From: Prevotellaceae bacterium UBA1746
GTDB taxonomy: Bacteria; Bacteroidota; Bacteroidia; Bacteroidales; Bacteroidaceae
Length of the DNA: 57,642 nucleotides
Direction of reading: 5' to 3'
Assembly: GCA_905369775.1 (NCBI GenBank)
Contig: CAJPJR010000009.1
Span: 1-57,642 of the forward strand
This document shows positions 49,769 through 57,642 of this stretch, one piece after another. The notes below the pieces were generated by a model that was not told the DNA's origin, made no database searches, and worked only from the letters and a program-made list of their open reading frames with translations. The position numbers and the translations under genes are program-made. Each line of letters begins with the position of its first letter. Positions within the stretch are counted from its first letter, which is position 1.

Positions 49769-51178
49769 TTATTTGACGCGGAGTTTTTTGCCCGCCCGGA
49801 TGGCCGAACCGTTGAGATTGTTCATTTTCTGCAACTTCTCGACAGTCGTATTGTTTCGTCGGGCAATTTCGCTGAGCGTGTCGCCTTGACGAATGTCCAC
49901 CTCCGAAGATTCTTCGGCGTGCGCGCGTTTGCTCTTGCGCTTTTTGCGTTCCGCAGCTGCGGCAGCCCGACGTTCGCGACGTTCTCGACGTTCCTCAGCC
50001 AAAGCCTGGCGGCGGCTCAGTCGCGTCGTCGTATTATTCGGTTGCGCCGTCAGTTCAGCGGGTTCCACCTCCTCTCGGCGCTCCGCCACTTCGGCGGCCG
50101 GCGCCACATTGTAGATCGAATCGCCCAATTGCAGGAAACGGTCAATGGACTGCACCGGCAGTCGCAACGCGCAAGGTTGCGAATTTCCGGGCACCACTCC
50201 CGCGCGATATTGCGGGTTCATGGCCTGCACCGCTTCGACGTCCAAGTTGCAAGCTGCAGCCACCTGCGCCAGATGGAGATTGCGCGACACCGTCACCGTG
50301 TCGGTCTCAGCCGGCGCGATCGTCTTCATCGGCGGAATTTTGTGATCGCAATAATAGTTCATCACGTAGTTCGCCGCGATGAAAGCCGGCACGTACCCCC
50401 GGGTTTCGCGAGGCAAGTAAGGATAAATCGCCCAATAATCGCGCGCACCGCCCGCCCGCTTGATGGCTTTGAGCACATTGTTGCGTCCGCAATTGTACGC
50501 CGCGATGGCCAAGGTCCAGTCTCCGAACGATTTGTAGAGATCTTTGAGATATCTTGCGGCCGCCTGCGACGATTTGATGGGGTCGCGACGCTCGTCCAGG
50601 AGGCTATTCACCGTCAGTCCGTAGTGTTTCGCCGTCGGCACCATGAACTGCCAGAGTCCGGCTGCGCCCACACGACTGGTGGCCATCGGGTCGAAAGCAC
50701 TTTCCACCACGGGAAGATATTTCAACTCGAGGGGAACGCCCTCTGCCTCCAAGGCCTCTTCAAAGATCGGCACATAAAAGTTTTGCACGCCCAGCATGAA
50801 GCTCACCGAGCGGCGCAAGCGTCCCGTGTATTGGTCAATGTAGTCCTGCACCACATCGTTGTAAGGCATCTCGATGAGGTTGGGCAAGCGGCGCAAGCGG
50901 TCGAGATAAACTTCGCGGGGGAAAACAGGGATCTCATTGGTGTAGAGCGTGGAATCCACGCGCATGTATTTCTTCATGTACCACCCGTCGACCTGCGTGT
51001 CGACACTGTGGAGCATACCCTCCGTGGGCGTCACCTCCGAAGCCGGGTTGGTCGTGTGGTAGTCGACGTCGGAAACGCGGATGGTGTCGTTGGCGGGTAA
51101 AATCATCGCTGCCGACGCCGATGTAGCAACACAGGCGAAGGCCAAAGAGCAGAAATACTGATAGATACGGTTCATCAT
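49769..51178 (-). CDS. mltD: Membrane-bound lytic murein transglycosylase D-like protein with LysM domains
   Basis: 469 residues from MMNRIYQYF; the second Met is an equally possible start. A signal peptide ends at TSASA. The SLT domain (about 125-260) has LPVVESAFDPMATSRVGAAG with the catalytic Glu, then LWQFMVPTAKHYGL and AIAAYNCGRNNVLKAI. A first LysM-like domain is TVSRNLHLAQVAAACNLDVE; the last is VDIRQGDTLSEIARRNNTTV. Between them an Arg/Lys/Ala-rich linker (SRRQALAEERRERRERRAAA and onward) may cross or bind the wall. It cleaves peptidoglycan. It follows the DUF5683 gene by 25 bp. Confidence 0.93.
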   Translation of the reverse strand: MMNRIYQYFCSLAFACVATSASAAMILPANDTIRVSDVDYHTTNPASEVTPTEGMLHSVDTQVDGWYMKKYMRVDSTLYTNEIPVFPREVYLDRLRRLPNLIEMPYNDVVQDYIDQYTGRLRRSVSFMLGVQNFYVPIFEEALEAEGVPLELKYLPVVESAFDPMATSRVGAAGLWQFMVPTAKHYGLTVNSLLDERRDPIKSSQAAARYLKDLYKSFGDWTLAIAAYNCGRNNVLKAIKRAGGARDYWAIYPYLPRETRGYVPAFIAANYVMNYYCDHKIPPMKTIAPAETDTVTVSRNLHLAQVAAACNLDVEAVQAMNPQYRAGVVPGNSQPCALRLPVQSIDRFLQLGDSIYNVAPAAEVAERREEVEPAELTAQPNNTTTRLSRRQALAEERRERRERRAAAAAERKKRKSKRAHAEESSEVDIRQGDTLSEIARRNNTTVEKLQKMNNLNGSAIRAGKKLRVK

Positions 51179-51203
51179 TGTGAAGTATGGGGGTGAACAA
51201 TGG

Positions 51204-52034
51204 TCAGAAAGTGAAGGTCGCACCCAATCCCATGGCGGGGAGGGTCGAAGGGCCATTGTTGGTTTCAATCAAAGCAGGCGCCACGCGCAACGACAAGTCG
51301 GGACTGATGTCGAACACCGAGAGCTGCGCGTCGACATAAGCATCGACCACGGAGAGCAAATAGACGCCGATGAAGCAGAACGCCGAGAGATCGCGATAGC
51401 GGCGAAAGCGGTCCTTGCGGTTTTTGAACACCGTCTTAAACTGATCCAGCCGGGAATCGATGTCGTAACCCGGAGGAAAGAAGTTGCGATAGGAGGCGGT
51501 GTTCGGGTCGTCGTCCATGATGTCGAGGTAAGCCTGCGAATAATCCATGAACATCTGTTGGTTCCAGAGGAACGCATAGGTGCATCCCAAGAATCCTCCG
51601 TAGAAGAGGGGCAACTTCCAATATTTTCTGTTGTAGATCTGTCCGGCGCCCGGTGCGACCAGCGCCAACCACAGTGCGCGCTGGGGATTGGGCACAAACG
51701 CCTTGGCCGGCACACCGACGTCGCGTCCGCTCTTCACGGCAGCCGCTGCCATTGTCGCCTCGTTTTGTCGGAGCAAGAGCGCCGTATCCACCGGCGTCTC
51801 CTCCCGCCGCACAGAGTCAGCGGGCAGATCGGGATGCAGCGTGGCAAGGTGTTCGGCAGGCAACTCGGGCGCCTCGACGGTCGACAGCGTCTCCGCCTTC
51901 AGCGGCACATACTGCGCCGCCGCACCGTTCGGCAGCGCCAGCCAACACAGCACAGCGAGCAACCAAGCGGTTCCAAAATGCCAAAAACCACCGTAGCGGC
52001 AACGAGAAAAAAGAGCGTGAACAGCCATCGCCAT
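51204..52034 (-). CDS. DUF5683 membrane protein
   Basis: 276 residues from the ATG at 52034. The frame opens further upstream only with a TTG at 52076, and another ATG lies at 52028. A first helix (TAWLLAVLCWLALPNGAAAQ) is followed by about 100 residues of Ala-rich linker. The conserved region is PQRALWLALVAPGAGQIYNR, KYWKLPLFYGGFLGCTYAFL, then RDLSAFCFIGVYLLSVVDAY, which matches DUF5683. No function is known. Its place after parB and before mltD is conserved in many Bacteroidetes, which suggests a link to cell-envelope or division processes. Confidence 0.85.
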   Translation of the reverse strand: MAMAVHALFSRCRYGGFWHFGTAWLLAVLCWLALPNGAAAQYVPLKAETLSTVEAPELPAEHLATLHPDLPADSVRREETPVDTALLLRQNEATMAAAAVKSGRDVGVPAKAFVPNPQRALWLALVAPGAGQIYNRKYWKLPLFYGGFLGCTYAFLWNQQMFMDYSQAYLDIMDDDPNTASYRNFFPPGYDIDSRLDQFKTVFKNRKDRFRRYRDLSAFCFIGVYLLSVVDAYVDAQLSVFDISPDLSLRVAPALIETNNGPSTLPAMGLGATFTF

Positions 52035-52076
52035 CAGAGCGGCGCGGTCCTCTCCGCACACCTGCCGAGCTTCCAA

Positions 52077-52964
52077 TCAGCTCAGCAGCTCGAGGAGTCC
52101 GAGCACATGTTTGAGTTCGTATTCGTCATTGAAGGGAATCGAGATCGAGCCCTTGCCTTTGTTGTAGGTCATGCTGACCTTCGTGTGGAACACCTCCGAG
52201 AGGCGTTCGCGCACCGGCACATATTCTTCGGCCAGCGCCTTCTTCTTGTCTCTCAGGTTCTTGCGTCCGCTCGGCACGGTGCCGCCGGCATTGATCTCCT
52301 TGACCATGTCTTCGACCTGTCGCACCGAGTAGCCCTTCTCCTGTATTTCTCCGAAGAGTTTGACCTGAAGCGAGGGTTGTTGCAGTCCGAGGAGCGCGCG
52401 TGCATGTCCTTGGTCCATTTCGCGCTTTTGGAGCGCCATCTGCACCTGCGCGGGCAGTTTGAGCAGACGCAGATAGTTGGCGATGGTCGCCCGCTTCTTG
52501 CCTACCTTCTCCGAGAGCGCATCCTGCGTCAGGTTGTAGTGCTCAATCAGGTTTTGGTAGGCCAGTGCGATTTCGATGGCATTGAGGTCTTCGCGCTGAA
52601 TGTTTTCCACCAGCGCCATCTGCATCATGTTCTCATCGTCGGCCGTGCGCACATAAGCCGGTATGGAGTGCAAACCGGCCATCTGCGATGCGCGCCAACG
52701 TCGTTCGCCGGCGATGATCTGATAGGTGCCATCGTCCATTTTTCGGAGCGTGATGGGCTGGATCACGCCGATCTGTCGGATGCTTTCGGCCAGTTCCTCG
52801 AGTGCCTCTTGGTCAAATTCTCGACGCGGCTGATTGGGGTTGGCGACGATGAGCTGGATGTCCACCTCGCCGATGCTCGACGACCCGTTGGTGTGCACCT
52901 CGCCGGTCGAAATGAGCGCATCGAGTCCGCGCCCGAGCGCGGGATATTTTTTTTGTACCGCCAT
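52077..52964 (-). CDS. parB: Chromosome-partitioning protein ParB
   Basis: 295 residues. The N-terminal CTPase/ParB domain has NPNQPRREFDQEALEELAES, GVIQPITLRK and the arginine motif AGERRWRA (about 82). The helix-turn-helix domain follows (ALSEKVGKKRATIANYLRLL, then MDQGHARALLGL), with a basic C-terminal dimerisation part ending ELKHVLGLLELLS. It binds parS and spreads, partnering with ParA. The gene follows parA by 50 bp. I found no full parS palindrome in the window. Confidence 0.96.
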   Translation of the reverse strand: MAVQKKYPALGRGLDALISTGEVHTNGSSSIGEVDIQLIVANPNQPRREFDQEALEELAESIRQIGVIQPITLRKMDDGTYQIIAGERRWRASQMAGLHSIPAYVRTADDENMMQMALVENIQREDLNAIEIALAYQNLIEHYNLTQDALSEKVGKKRATIANYLRLLKLPAQVQMALQKREMDQGHARALLGLQQPSLQVKLFGEIQEKGYSVRQVEDMVKEINAGGTVPSGRKNLRDKKKALAEEYVPVRERLSEVFHTKVSMTYNKGKGSISIPFNDEYELKHVLGLLELLS

Positions 52965-53014
52965 GTCGTAAACTTAGGTAGGAATGAAAAGAGCGACAAA
53001 CACCTGTGTCCCGA

Positions 53015-53785
53015 TCAGGCCGGTGTGTTCTTTTGAATGATTTCTCGTGCGAGCGAGAGGTGGTTGACCGCGCCGATCGATTCGGCATCGTAGAGAATGG
53101 TGGGAATGCCGTGTGAGGGCGCTTCGGAGAGCTTCACATTGCGCTGCACCACCGTTTTGAACACCAGTTCCTGGAAGTGGCGTTTCACCTCATCGTAGAT
53201 TTGGTTGGCCAGTCGCAAACGGCGGTCGTACATCGTGAGGAGGAAGCCTTCGATTTCCAGTTCGGGGTTGAGTCGCATTTTGATCATGCGAATCGTGTTG
53301 AGCAACTGCGTGATGCCCTCGAGCGCGAAATACTCGCACTGCACGGGGATGATGACCGAGTCGGCGGCCGTGAGGGCATTCACGGTGGTGAGTCCGAGCG
53401 AAGGCGAGCAGTCGATGAGAATGTAGTCGTAATCGTTTTTCACCACGGCGAGCATCTCCTTGATCACAAACTCTCGGCGTTCCATTTGCAAGAGTTCGAC
53501 ATCGGCTCCCGAGAGGTTGACGTGCGAGGGCACGACGTCGAGCCCCTCGATGTCGGTGGTGTAGATATTTTCGCGAATATCCTGTTTGCCGATCATCGAT
53601 TCGTAGACCGACGATTCGATTTTTCCGACATCGACTCCGATGCCGCTCGACGCATTGGCCTGAGGGTCGCAGTCCACGAGGAGTACTTTTTTCTCGAGCG
53701 TGGCAAGCGAGGCGGCAAGGTTGATCGAAGTGGTCGTTTTTCCCACCCCACCCTTTTGGTTGGCGATTGCGATGATTTTTCCCAT
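53015..53785 (-). CDS. parA: Chromosome-partitioning ATPase ParA (Soj-type)
   Basis: 256 residues. The deviant Walker A is IANQKGGVGKTTTSINLAAS (about 7-26). Also visible are VLLVDCDPQANASSG, the Walker B-like YILIDCSPSLGLTTVNAL, and the C-terminal MYDRRLRLANQIYDEVKRHF and VKLSEAPSHGIPTILYD. The protein lacks an N-terminal DNA-binding domain, as in chromosomal Soj. It drives origin segregation with ParB. The -7 element at 53837-53830 precedes it, beside repeat copy 3. Confidence 0.97.
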   Translation of the reverse strand: MGKIIAIANQKGGVGKTTTSINLAASLATLEKKVLLVDCDPQANASSGIGVDVGKIESSVYESMIGKQDIRENIYTTDIEGLDVVPSHVNLSGADVELLQMERREFVIKEMLAVVKNDYDYILIDCSPSLGLTTVNALTAADSVIIPVQCEYFALEGITQLLNTIRMIKMRLNPELEIEGFLLTMYDRRLRLANQIYDEVKRHFQELVFKTVVQRNVKLSEAPSHGIPTILYDAESIGAVNHLSLAREIIQKNTPA

Positions 53786-54094
53786 AGTGATTCGTTGTGT
53801 CCGACGTTAGTTCGGATCGGTTCGTGGGGCAAAGATAAGGAAAAAAAAGTGTTCCACATTGTTTCACGACTTTTTTTTTGCGGCCATTCCCCACATCGCG
53901 GTTTCCCTCTCCGATCGGTCGGCAAAGCGCATCGCGGTCTGACAAATGCAGTCCGCAAATCGCGTCGTTTTCGCCTCGCTCGTCCACCGCGAAAGTCCGC
54001 GACCACCGACTCAAAACAGGCCGTTTTTCTCACTTTCCTCCCCATTTTTTCGCCTTCCCTCCCACCCTCCTCTTCATCACCTGCGCTCGCACTC
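53786..54094. other. Spacer upstream of parA
   Basis: On the minus strand TATCTTTG (53837-53830) is the probable parA -7 element. Beyond it are an A8/T9-rich stretch (53841-53879) and GC-rich sequence leading to the repeat element. TGTTTCACG (53860-53868) resembles half of a parS site only. No gene is seen. Confidence 0.5.
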
Positions 54095-54430
54095 GCTCGC
54101 GCGCGTACGCACACACTCGCGTCAGGCGTTTTTCGTTTTTCATCTTCACCCCTTCACCACCCACGCTAACCTATTGATGCATAACGCTTTTCGGGTGAAG
54201 ACTTTGCCTCCGCCCTTTCCTTCACCCGGCTTCACCGGCCGACCCGTATTCTCACCCCGTCGTTGCGCCCCTTCGCACGCATTCGGCACACCCCCGCCAC
54301 AAACCGCAAAAGGTGAAGACAAAAAGACAAAAACCTTCACCCCTAACGCGCGCAGCCTCAACAAGTTGCGCAAGGTGGGTGAAGCAGTGAAGGCAAAAAA
54401 CGAAAACCTGTGGACGCGCGCGCGCGAGGA
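54095..54430. repeat. Dispersed inverted-repeat element, copy 3
   Basis: Left arm: GCTCGCGCGCGTACGC (54095-54110), GCGTTTTTCGTTTTTC (54127-54142), CTTCACCCCTTCACC (54144-54158), TTGATGCATAACGC and GGGTGAAGACTTTG (54193-54206). Right arm, inverted: CCTTCACCCC, AACAAGTTGCGCAA (54360-54373), GGGTGAAGCAGTGAAGG (54377-54393), AAAAAACGAAAAC and GGACGCGCGCGCGCGAGGA (54412-54430). The left-arm end GGGTGAAGACTTTG is identical to copy 2. The element fills the gap between the divergent parA and porX genes. Confidence 0.75.
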
Positions 54431-54526
54431 AGACGTGCATTCCTTCACGTTTTCCTCGCTGCCGAGCGCACAGCACCCCACCTCCGAAAAGAGCACCGCC
54501 GGGCGGCCTATGTCGAGAGAAAACAC

Positions 54527-54534
54527 TAACTTTG
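54527..54534 (+). promoter_or_regulatory. -7 element of porX
   Basis: TAACTTTG matches TAnnTTTG and lies 46 bp before the porX ATG, about 100 bp beyond the repeat element. Confidence 0.6.
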
Positions 54535-54579
54535 TATCGGGCGCGGCACCCCGCCGCCGCCGACCAACACAAACTGCCC

Positions 54580-56136
54580 ATGAGTGCACGCCTGCTTTGG
54601 GTGGACGACGAAATCGATCTGCTCCGCCCCCACTGCCTTTTTCTCGAAAAACGAGGTTACGACATCACCACCGCCACCAACGGCAACGACGCTGTGGAGC
54701 TTTGTCGCACACAGCGGTTCGACCTCGTGCTGCTCGACGAAAACATGCCCGGCCTCTCGGGACTCGAAACCCTCGCCGCCATCAAAGAGGTGCAACCCGA
54801 CGTGCCCGTGGTGATGGTCACCAAAAACGAGGCCGAGGACCTCATGGACCAAGCCATCGGCGCACAGATTGCCGACTATCTGCTCAAACCCGTCAACCCG
54901 ATGCAGATACTCATGGCGCTGAAAAAGAACATCCACCGCCACGAGATTGTGCAGGAGCAAACCGAATCGGGCTATCGCCGTGAGTTCGCCCAACTCGCCC
55001 TCGACATGGACGCGGCCGACGACGCCGCGGCTTGGGGGGAACTCTACAAGCGCCTGGTGCACTGGGAACTGCAGTTGGCCGCCGGCGCCGACGGGGCGAT
55101 GGCCGACTTGCTGCGCGACCAGAAGGAAGAGGCCAATGCAGCCTTTGCCAAATTTGTGAAGGCCAACTACGCCCTTTGGGTGGCCGACGCCGATGCGCCG
55201 GCGCGCCCTACGCTCTCGCCCGATGTGCTGCGCCGCGCGGTGTTCCCGCGCTTGGCGGCCGGTCGGCGCGTGGTGCTGCTCGTGCTCGACAATTTTCGCT
55301 ACGACCAGTGGCGCGTGCTCGCGCCGGAACTCGCGGCCGATTTCGACGCCGAAGAACAGGTCTATTTCTCCATCCTGCCCACGGCCACGCAATATGCGCG
55401 CAACGCGCTCTTTGCCGGCATGATGCCGCTCGACATTGCGCGCTCGCACCCCGATCTGTGGGTGGACGAGGAGGCCGAAGAGGGCAAGAACCTGCACGAG
55501 GCCGAACTCTTGGAACGCCAGCTCGCGCGCCTGCACCGGCGCCCCACCTTTGCCTATCACAAACTCAACGATTCGGCGGCGGTGGACAAGTGGTTGGCCT
55601 CCTACGACGAGATGCGCAGCCGCGATCTGAGTGTGGCGGTGATCAACTTCATCGACATCCTCAGCCACGCCCGCACCGAGAGCCGCATGGTGCGCGAATT
55701 GGCCTCGAACGAAGCGGCCTATCGCTCCATCACCCTCTCGTGGTTCCGCCACACGGGTTTGCGCGAACTCTTCCGCCGCCTGGCGGCCGACGATGCCGAC
55801 GTGGTGCTCACCACCGACCACGGTTCCATTCGCGTGGATCGGCCGGTGAAGGTGGTGGGCGACCGCAATGTGAACACCAACCTGCGCTACAAACTGGGGC
55901 GCAACCTCTCCTATCCGGCCAAAGAGGTCTTTGAGGTGCGCAATCCGGCCGATCTCCGGCTGCCGGCGCCCAACCTCTCGACGACTTATATCTTCGCCAC
56001 GGGGGCGCGCTTCTTCGCCTATCCCAACAACTACAACTACTATGTGCAGCACTTCCGCGACACCTTCCAACACGGCGGTGTTTCGATGGAAGAAATGATC
56101 GTTCCGCTCATCACGCTGCGCCCCAAAGGGCGCTGA
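54580..56136 (+). CDS. porX: PorX: response regulator with PglZ domain
   Basis: 518 residues from MSARLLWVDDEID; the 16 codons upstream overlap the promoter. The receiver domain (1-120) has the acidic pocket VDDE, phospho-acceptor Asp in DLVLLDENMPG and switch residue VVMVTKN. A helical linker leads to a PglZ/alkaline-phosphatase-type domain (about 220-510) with VLLVLDNFRYDQW, ILPTATQYARNALFAGMMP, FIDILSHAR and LTTDHGSIRV holding the metal ligands. This layout is PorX, which controls type IX secretion genes in Porphyromonas with the kinase PorY; its effector domain hydrolyses cyclic or oligo-nucleotides in studied cases. cmk follows on the same strand. Confidence 0.95.
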   Translation: MSARLLWVDDEIDLLRPHCLFLEKRGYDITTATNGNDAVELCRTQRFDLVLLDENMPGLSGLETLAAIKEVQPDVPVVMVTKNEAEDLMDQAIGAQIADYLLKPVNPMQILMALKKNIHRHEIVQEQTESGYRREFAQLALDMDAADDAAAWGELYKRLVHWELQLAAGADGAMADLLRDQKEEANAAFAKFVKANYALWVADADAPARPTLSPDVLRRAVFPRLAAGRRVVLLVLDNFRYDQWRVLAPELAADFDAEEQVYFSILPTATQYARNALFAGMMPLDIARSHPDLWVDEEAEEGKNLHEAELLERQLARLHRRPTFAYHKLNDSAAVDKWLASYDEMRSRDLSVAVINFIDILSHARTESRMVRELASNEAAYRSITLSWFRHTGLRELFRRLAADDADVVLTTDHGSIRVDRPVKVVGDRNVNTNLRYKLGRNLSYPAKEVFEVRNPADLRLPAPNLSTTYIFATGARFFAYPNNYNYYVQHFRDTFQHGGVSMEEMIVPLITLRPKGR

Positions 56137-56245
56137 CGCGGTGTTCCGGGCGCAAAGCTGCTCCCCTTTTTCGCTCTCTCGTACCGCCGCACCGACAGCG
56201 CGCGGCGAGTCGACTTATGCATTCAAATTCTCCTTTCATCTCCTT

Positions 56246-56941
56246 ATGAAGAAAATCGTGATCGCCATCGACGGCCACAGTTCCTGCGGCAAGAGTACGA
56301 TGGCCAAAGCTTTGGCGCGCCGTGTGGGCTACATTTATGTGGACAGCGGTGCGATGTATCGTGCCGTTACGCTCTATGCGCTGCGCCGTGGACTCTTTGC
56401 GCCCGACGGCAGTTTGCAAACCGAGACGCTCCGCGAGCAGATGCCGCAAATCGAAGTGAGTTTCCGCCTCGATCCCACAACGCAGTTGCCGCAAACCTAT
56501 CTCAACGGCGAATGTGTGGAAGAAGCCATTCGTTCGTTTGAGGTGAGCAACCACGTGAGTCCGGTGGCCGCTCTGCCTTTCGTGCGCGAGGCGATGACGG
56601 CGCAGCAGCAGGCGATGGGTCGTGCGAAGGGCATTGTGATGGATGGTCGCGACATCGGCACGGCGGTGTTCCCCGATGCGGAACTGAAGATTTTCGTCAC
56701 GGCCTCGGCCGAGGTGCGTGCGCGCCGCCGCTACGACGAACTGCAAGCCAAGGGCATGGCGGGCGACTACGAGGCGATTCTCAAAAACGTGCAGGAGCGC
56801 GACTACATCGACTCGCACCGCGAAATGAACCCTTTGCGTCAAGCTCCCGATGCGCTGGTGCTCGACAACTCGTCCCTCACCCGCGAACAACAGAGCGACT
56901 GGCTCTTGGCGCGCTTCGAAGAGGCCACGCGCGAAGATTGA
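56246..56941 (+). CDS. cmk: Cytidylate kinase
   Basis: 231 residues from MKKIVIAIDGHSSCGKSTMA; the 35 codons upstream are not conserved. The P-loop is GHSSCGKST (about 10-18), followed by YVDSGAMYRAVTLYALRRG, the CMP-binding VMDGRDIGTAVFPDAELKIF and the lid RRRYDELQAKG. It phosphorylates CMP and dCMP. It starts 109 bp after porX and ends the plus-strand run with a good terminator. Confidence 0.96.
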   Translation: MKKIVIAIDGHSSCGKSTMAKALARRVGYIYVDSGAMYRAVTLYALRRGLFAPDGSLQTETLREQMPQIEVSFRLDPTTQLPQTYLNGECVEEAIRSFEVSNHVSPVAALPFVREAMTAQQQAMGRAKGIVMDGRDIGTAVFPDAELKIFVTASAEVRARRRYDELQAKGMAGDYEAILKNVQERDYIDSHREMNPLRQAPDALVLDNSSLTREQQSDWLLARFEEATRED

Positions 56942-57013
56942 TCGCGGGGCGAGGTTTCCCCCTTCTTTCGCTCCGACGAACGAAAGCTGTGAACAAACGA
57001 TTTACATTATAAG

Positions 57014-57056
57014 AACTCCCTCCTCTCGCCAAAGCGAAAGGAGGGAGTTGCGTTAC
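57014..57056 (+). terminator. Terminator of the porX-cmk region
   Basis: An 11-bp stem (57014-57024 with 57039-57049) with an inner TCGC/GCGA pair lies 72 bp past the cmk stop. Only a short T-poor stretch follows. Confidence 0.7.
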
Positions 57057-57121
57057 TATATACATTCTAAACATATCAAACGAGCTTATAGCCAGATTTT
57101 GCAATACATATATTACAAAAT

Positions 57122-57131
57122 GGGGGGGGGG
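57122..57131 (+). repeat. Homopolymeric G10 tract
   Basis: Ten consecutive G in an AT-rich surrounding, 56 bp before a TATATTTG -7 element. Such tracts are prone to slipped-strand change in length. Confidence 0.8.
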
Positions 57132-57186
57132 TAATTTATTTCTTCGATTTCTGCTGAACAAATCATCCTTAAACACTCTATTGTAT

Positions 57187-57194
57187 TATATTTG
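57187..57194 (+). promoter_or_regulatory. -7 element upstream of the Asp-box gene
   Basis: TATATTTG followed by CA matches TAnnTTTG. No TTG lies at -33. The leader to the ATG at 57382 would be about 180 nt and contains a 14-codon open frame (57276-57320) ending just before the ATG at 57322. Confidence 0.55.
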
Positions 57195-57381
57195 CATTGA
57201 TTCAAAAGAGAACAGTCTTCTACAAGACTACAAACGTCTCACTTTGTGCGTAGCAAGCTGCAGCAACTCCACACAATGAAAAATCCTACCCATCTCATCA
57301 AGTATCCGCCTGAAAGATGAGATGTTCAAAAAATCTCGGCGGACATGGTTTTCGGGGCATGAAAAAGACTCGAATAAAAGC

Positions 57382-57618
57382 ATGATTATGAACGAAATGA
57401 TCTTGTTCGGAGGAAAAATGATTCGCATCAATCCGAAAGACGCCAAAAGATTGGAATACTCCAACAACCAAGGCAGAAGCTGGCAAACCCTCTTTTTAGG
57501 AGGTTCCCCGGGAGAATTCAAAGGCCTGATGGATGGCGGCTCAGAATTACTGGCACAAACTTCCAAAGGTTTGTTCTACTCAAAAAATGACGGAAAAAGC
57601 TGGCAAAAACGTTCCTAA
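57382..57618 (+). CDS. Small Asp-box (BNR-like) repeat protein
   Basis: 78 residues from MIMNEMILFGGKMIR; an in-frame ATG at 57322 would add 20 basic residues, so the start is uncertain. Two Asp-box motifs (SxDxGxxW type) are visible: YSNNQGRSWQTLF and YSKNDGKSWQKRS, 32 residues apart. The spacing and the GSELLAQTSKGLFYS strand fit two blades of a sialidase-like beta-propeller. A full propeller needs six or seven blades, so this is either a fragment, a small self-assembling unit, or the remnant of a longer gene. No signal peptide is visible. The region is AT-rich compared with the rest of the window, which hints at transfer. Confidence 0.5.
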   Translation: MIMNEMILFGGKMIRINPKDAKRLEYSNNQGRSWQTLFLGGSPGEFKGLMDGGSELLAQTSKGLFYSKNDGKSWQKRS

Positions 57619-57642
57619 GGAGTACATGTCTGTACTCAAAAC

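Noticed and set aside
53851..53868. Possible parS site (GTTCCACATTGTTTCACG) upstream of parA
   Set aside because: Only half of the parS palindrome TGTTTCACGTGAAACA is matched, so it is not supported as a site.

Overview
The window comes from a Bacteroidales chromosome, most like a Prevotellaceae or Porphyromonadaceae member; I cannot fix the genus. The evidence is a SusC/SusD pair, TAnnTTTG -7 promoter elements with little Shine-Dalgarno signal, a fused SecDF, PorX (regulator of the type IX secretion system), NhaD, a viroplasmin-type RNase H, and the DUF4294, DUF5683 and calycin-like families. Base composition is moderately GC-rich, except for an AT-rich patch at the right end.

Layout. 1-3520 (minus): envelope proteins, namely a partial trypsin-like lipoprotein, a retropepsin/PDZ protein and a double-thioredoxin protein. 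3551-10837 (minus): a four-gene SusC/SusD locus ending in two lipoproteins and a terminator. 11260-18665 (minus): a small alpha/beta hydrolase, a TonB-dependent receptor, a pair of related exported proteins of unknown function with a relic of a third copy, an outer-membrane protein and an EamA transporter. 19671-22026 (plus): two duplicated calycin-like exported proteins and a DUF4294 protein. 22287-24069: a hipBA-like toxin-antitoxin module whose promoter/operator is repeated downstream of it. 24256-27938 (minus): four FKBP prolyl isomerases in tandem, one a chimera of its neighbours; a fifth lies at 31112. 28016-34432: TcdA, a sirtuin, a FucP-type sugar permease, FKBP and UvrA. 34727-35655: TM2 and DUF2752 membrane proteins. 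35808-40742 (minus): rhomboid, EEP-family protein, ArgS and RNase H. 40951-43280 (minus): NhaD, beta-barrel protein and ABM monooxygenase. Then tRNA-Arg(CCT), SecDF, and a minus-strand block parA-parB-DUF5683-mltD-rel. Finally porX and cmk (plus), and an AT-rich end with a G10 tract and a small Asp-box protein.

The most notable unexplained structure is a dispersed inverted-repeat element of roughly 340-400 bp in three intergenic spaces (18968-19364, 43661-44015, 54095-54430). Each copy has two opposed arms built from a GC-alternating tract, a T-rich TTTTCGTTTTT-like tract and paired TTCACC boxes that can fold. Two copies sit between divergent genes (EamA/calycin-like and parA/porX); the third lies between tRNA-Arg and secDF. 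Other leads are the 57-bp direct repeats around hipBA, the chimeric and frame-shifted FKBP gene, and the decayed duplicate tail at 16738-16875.

All calls come from reading the sequence; no database search was run. Family names rest on recognised motifs, and residue positions are approximate.
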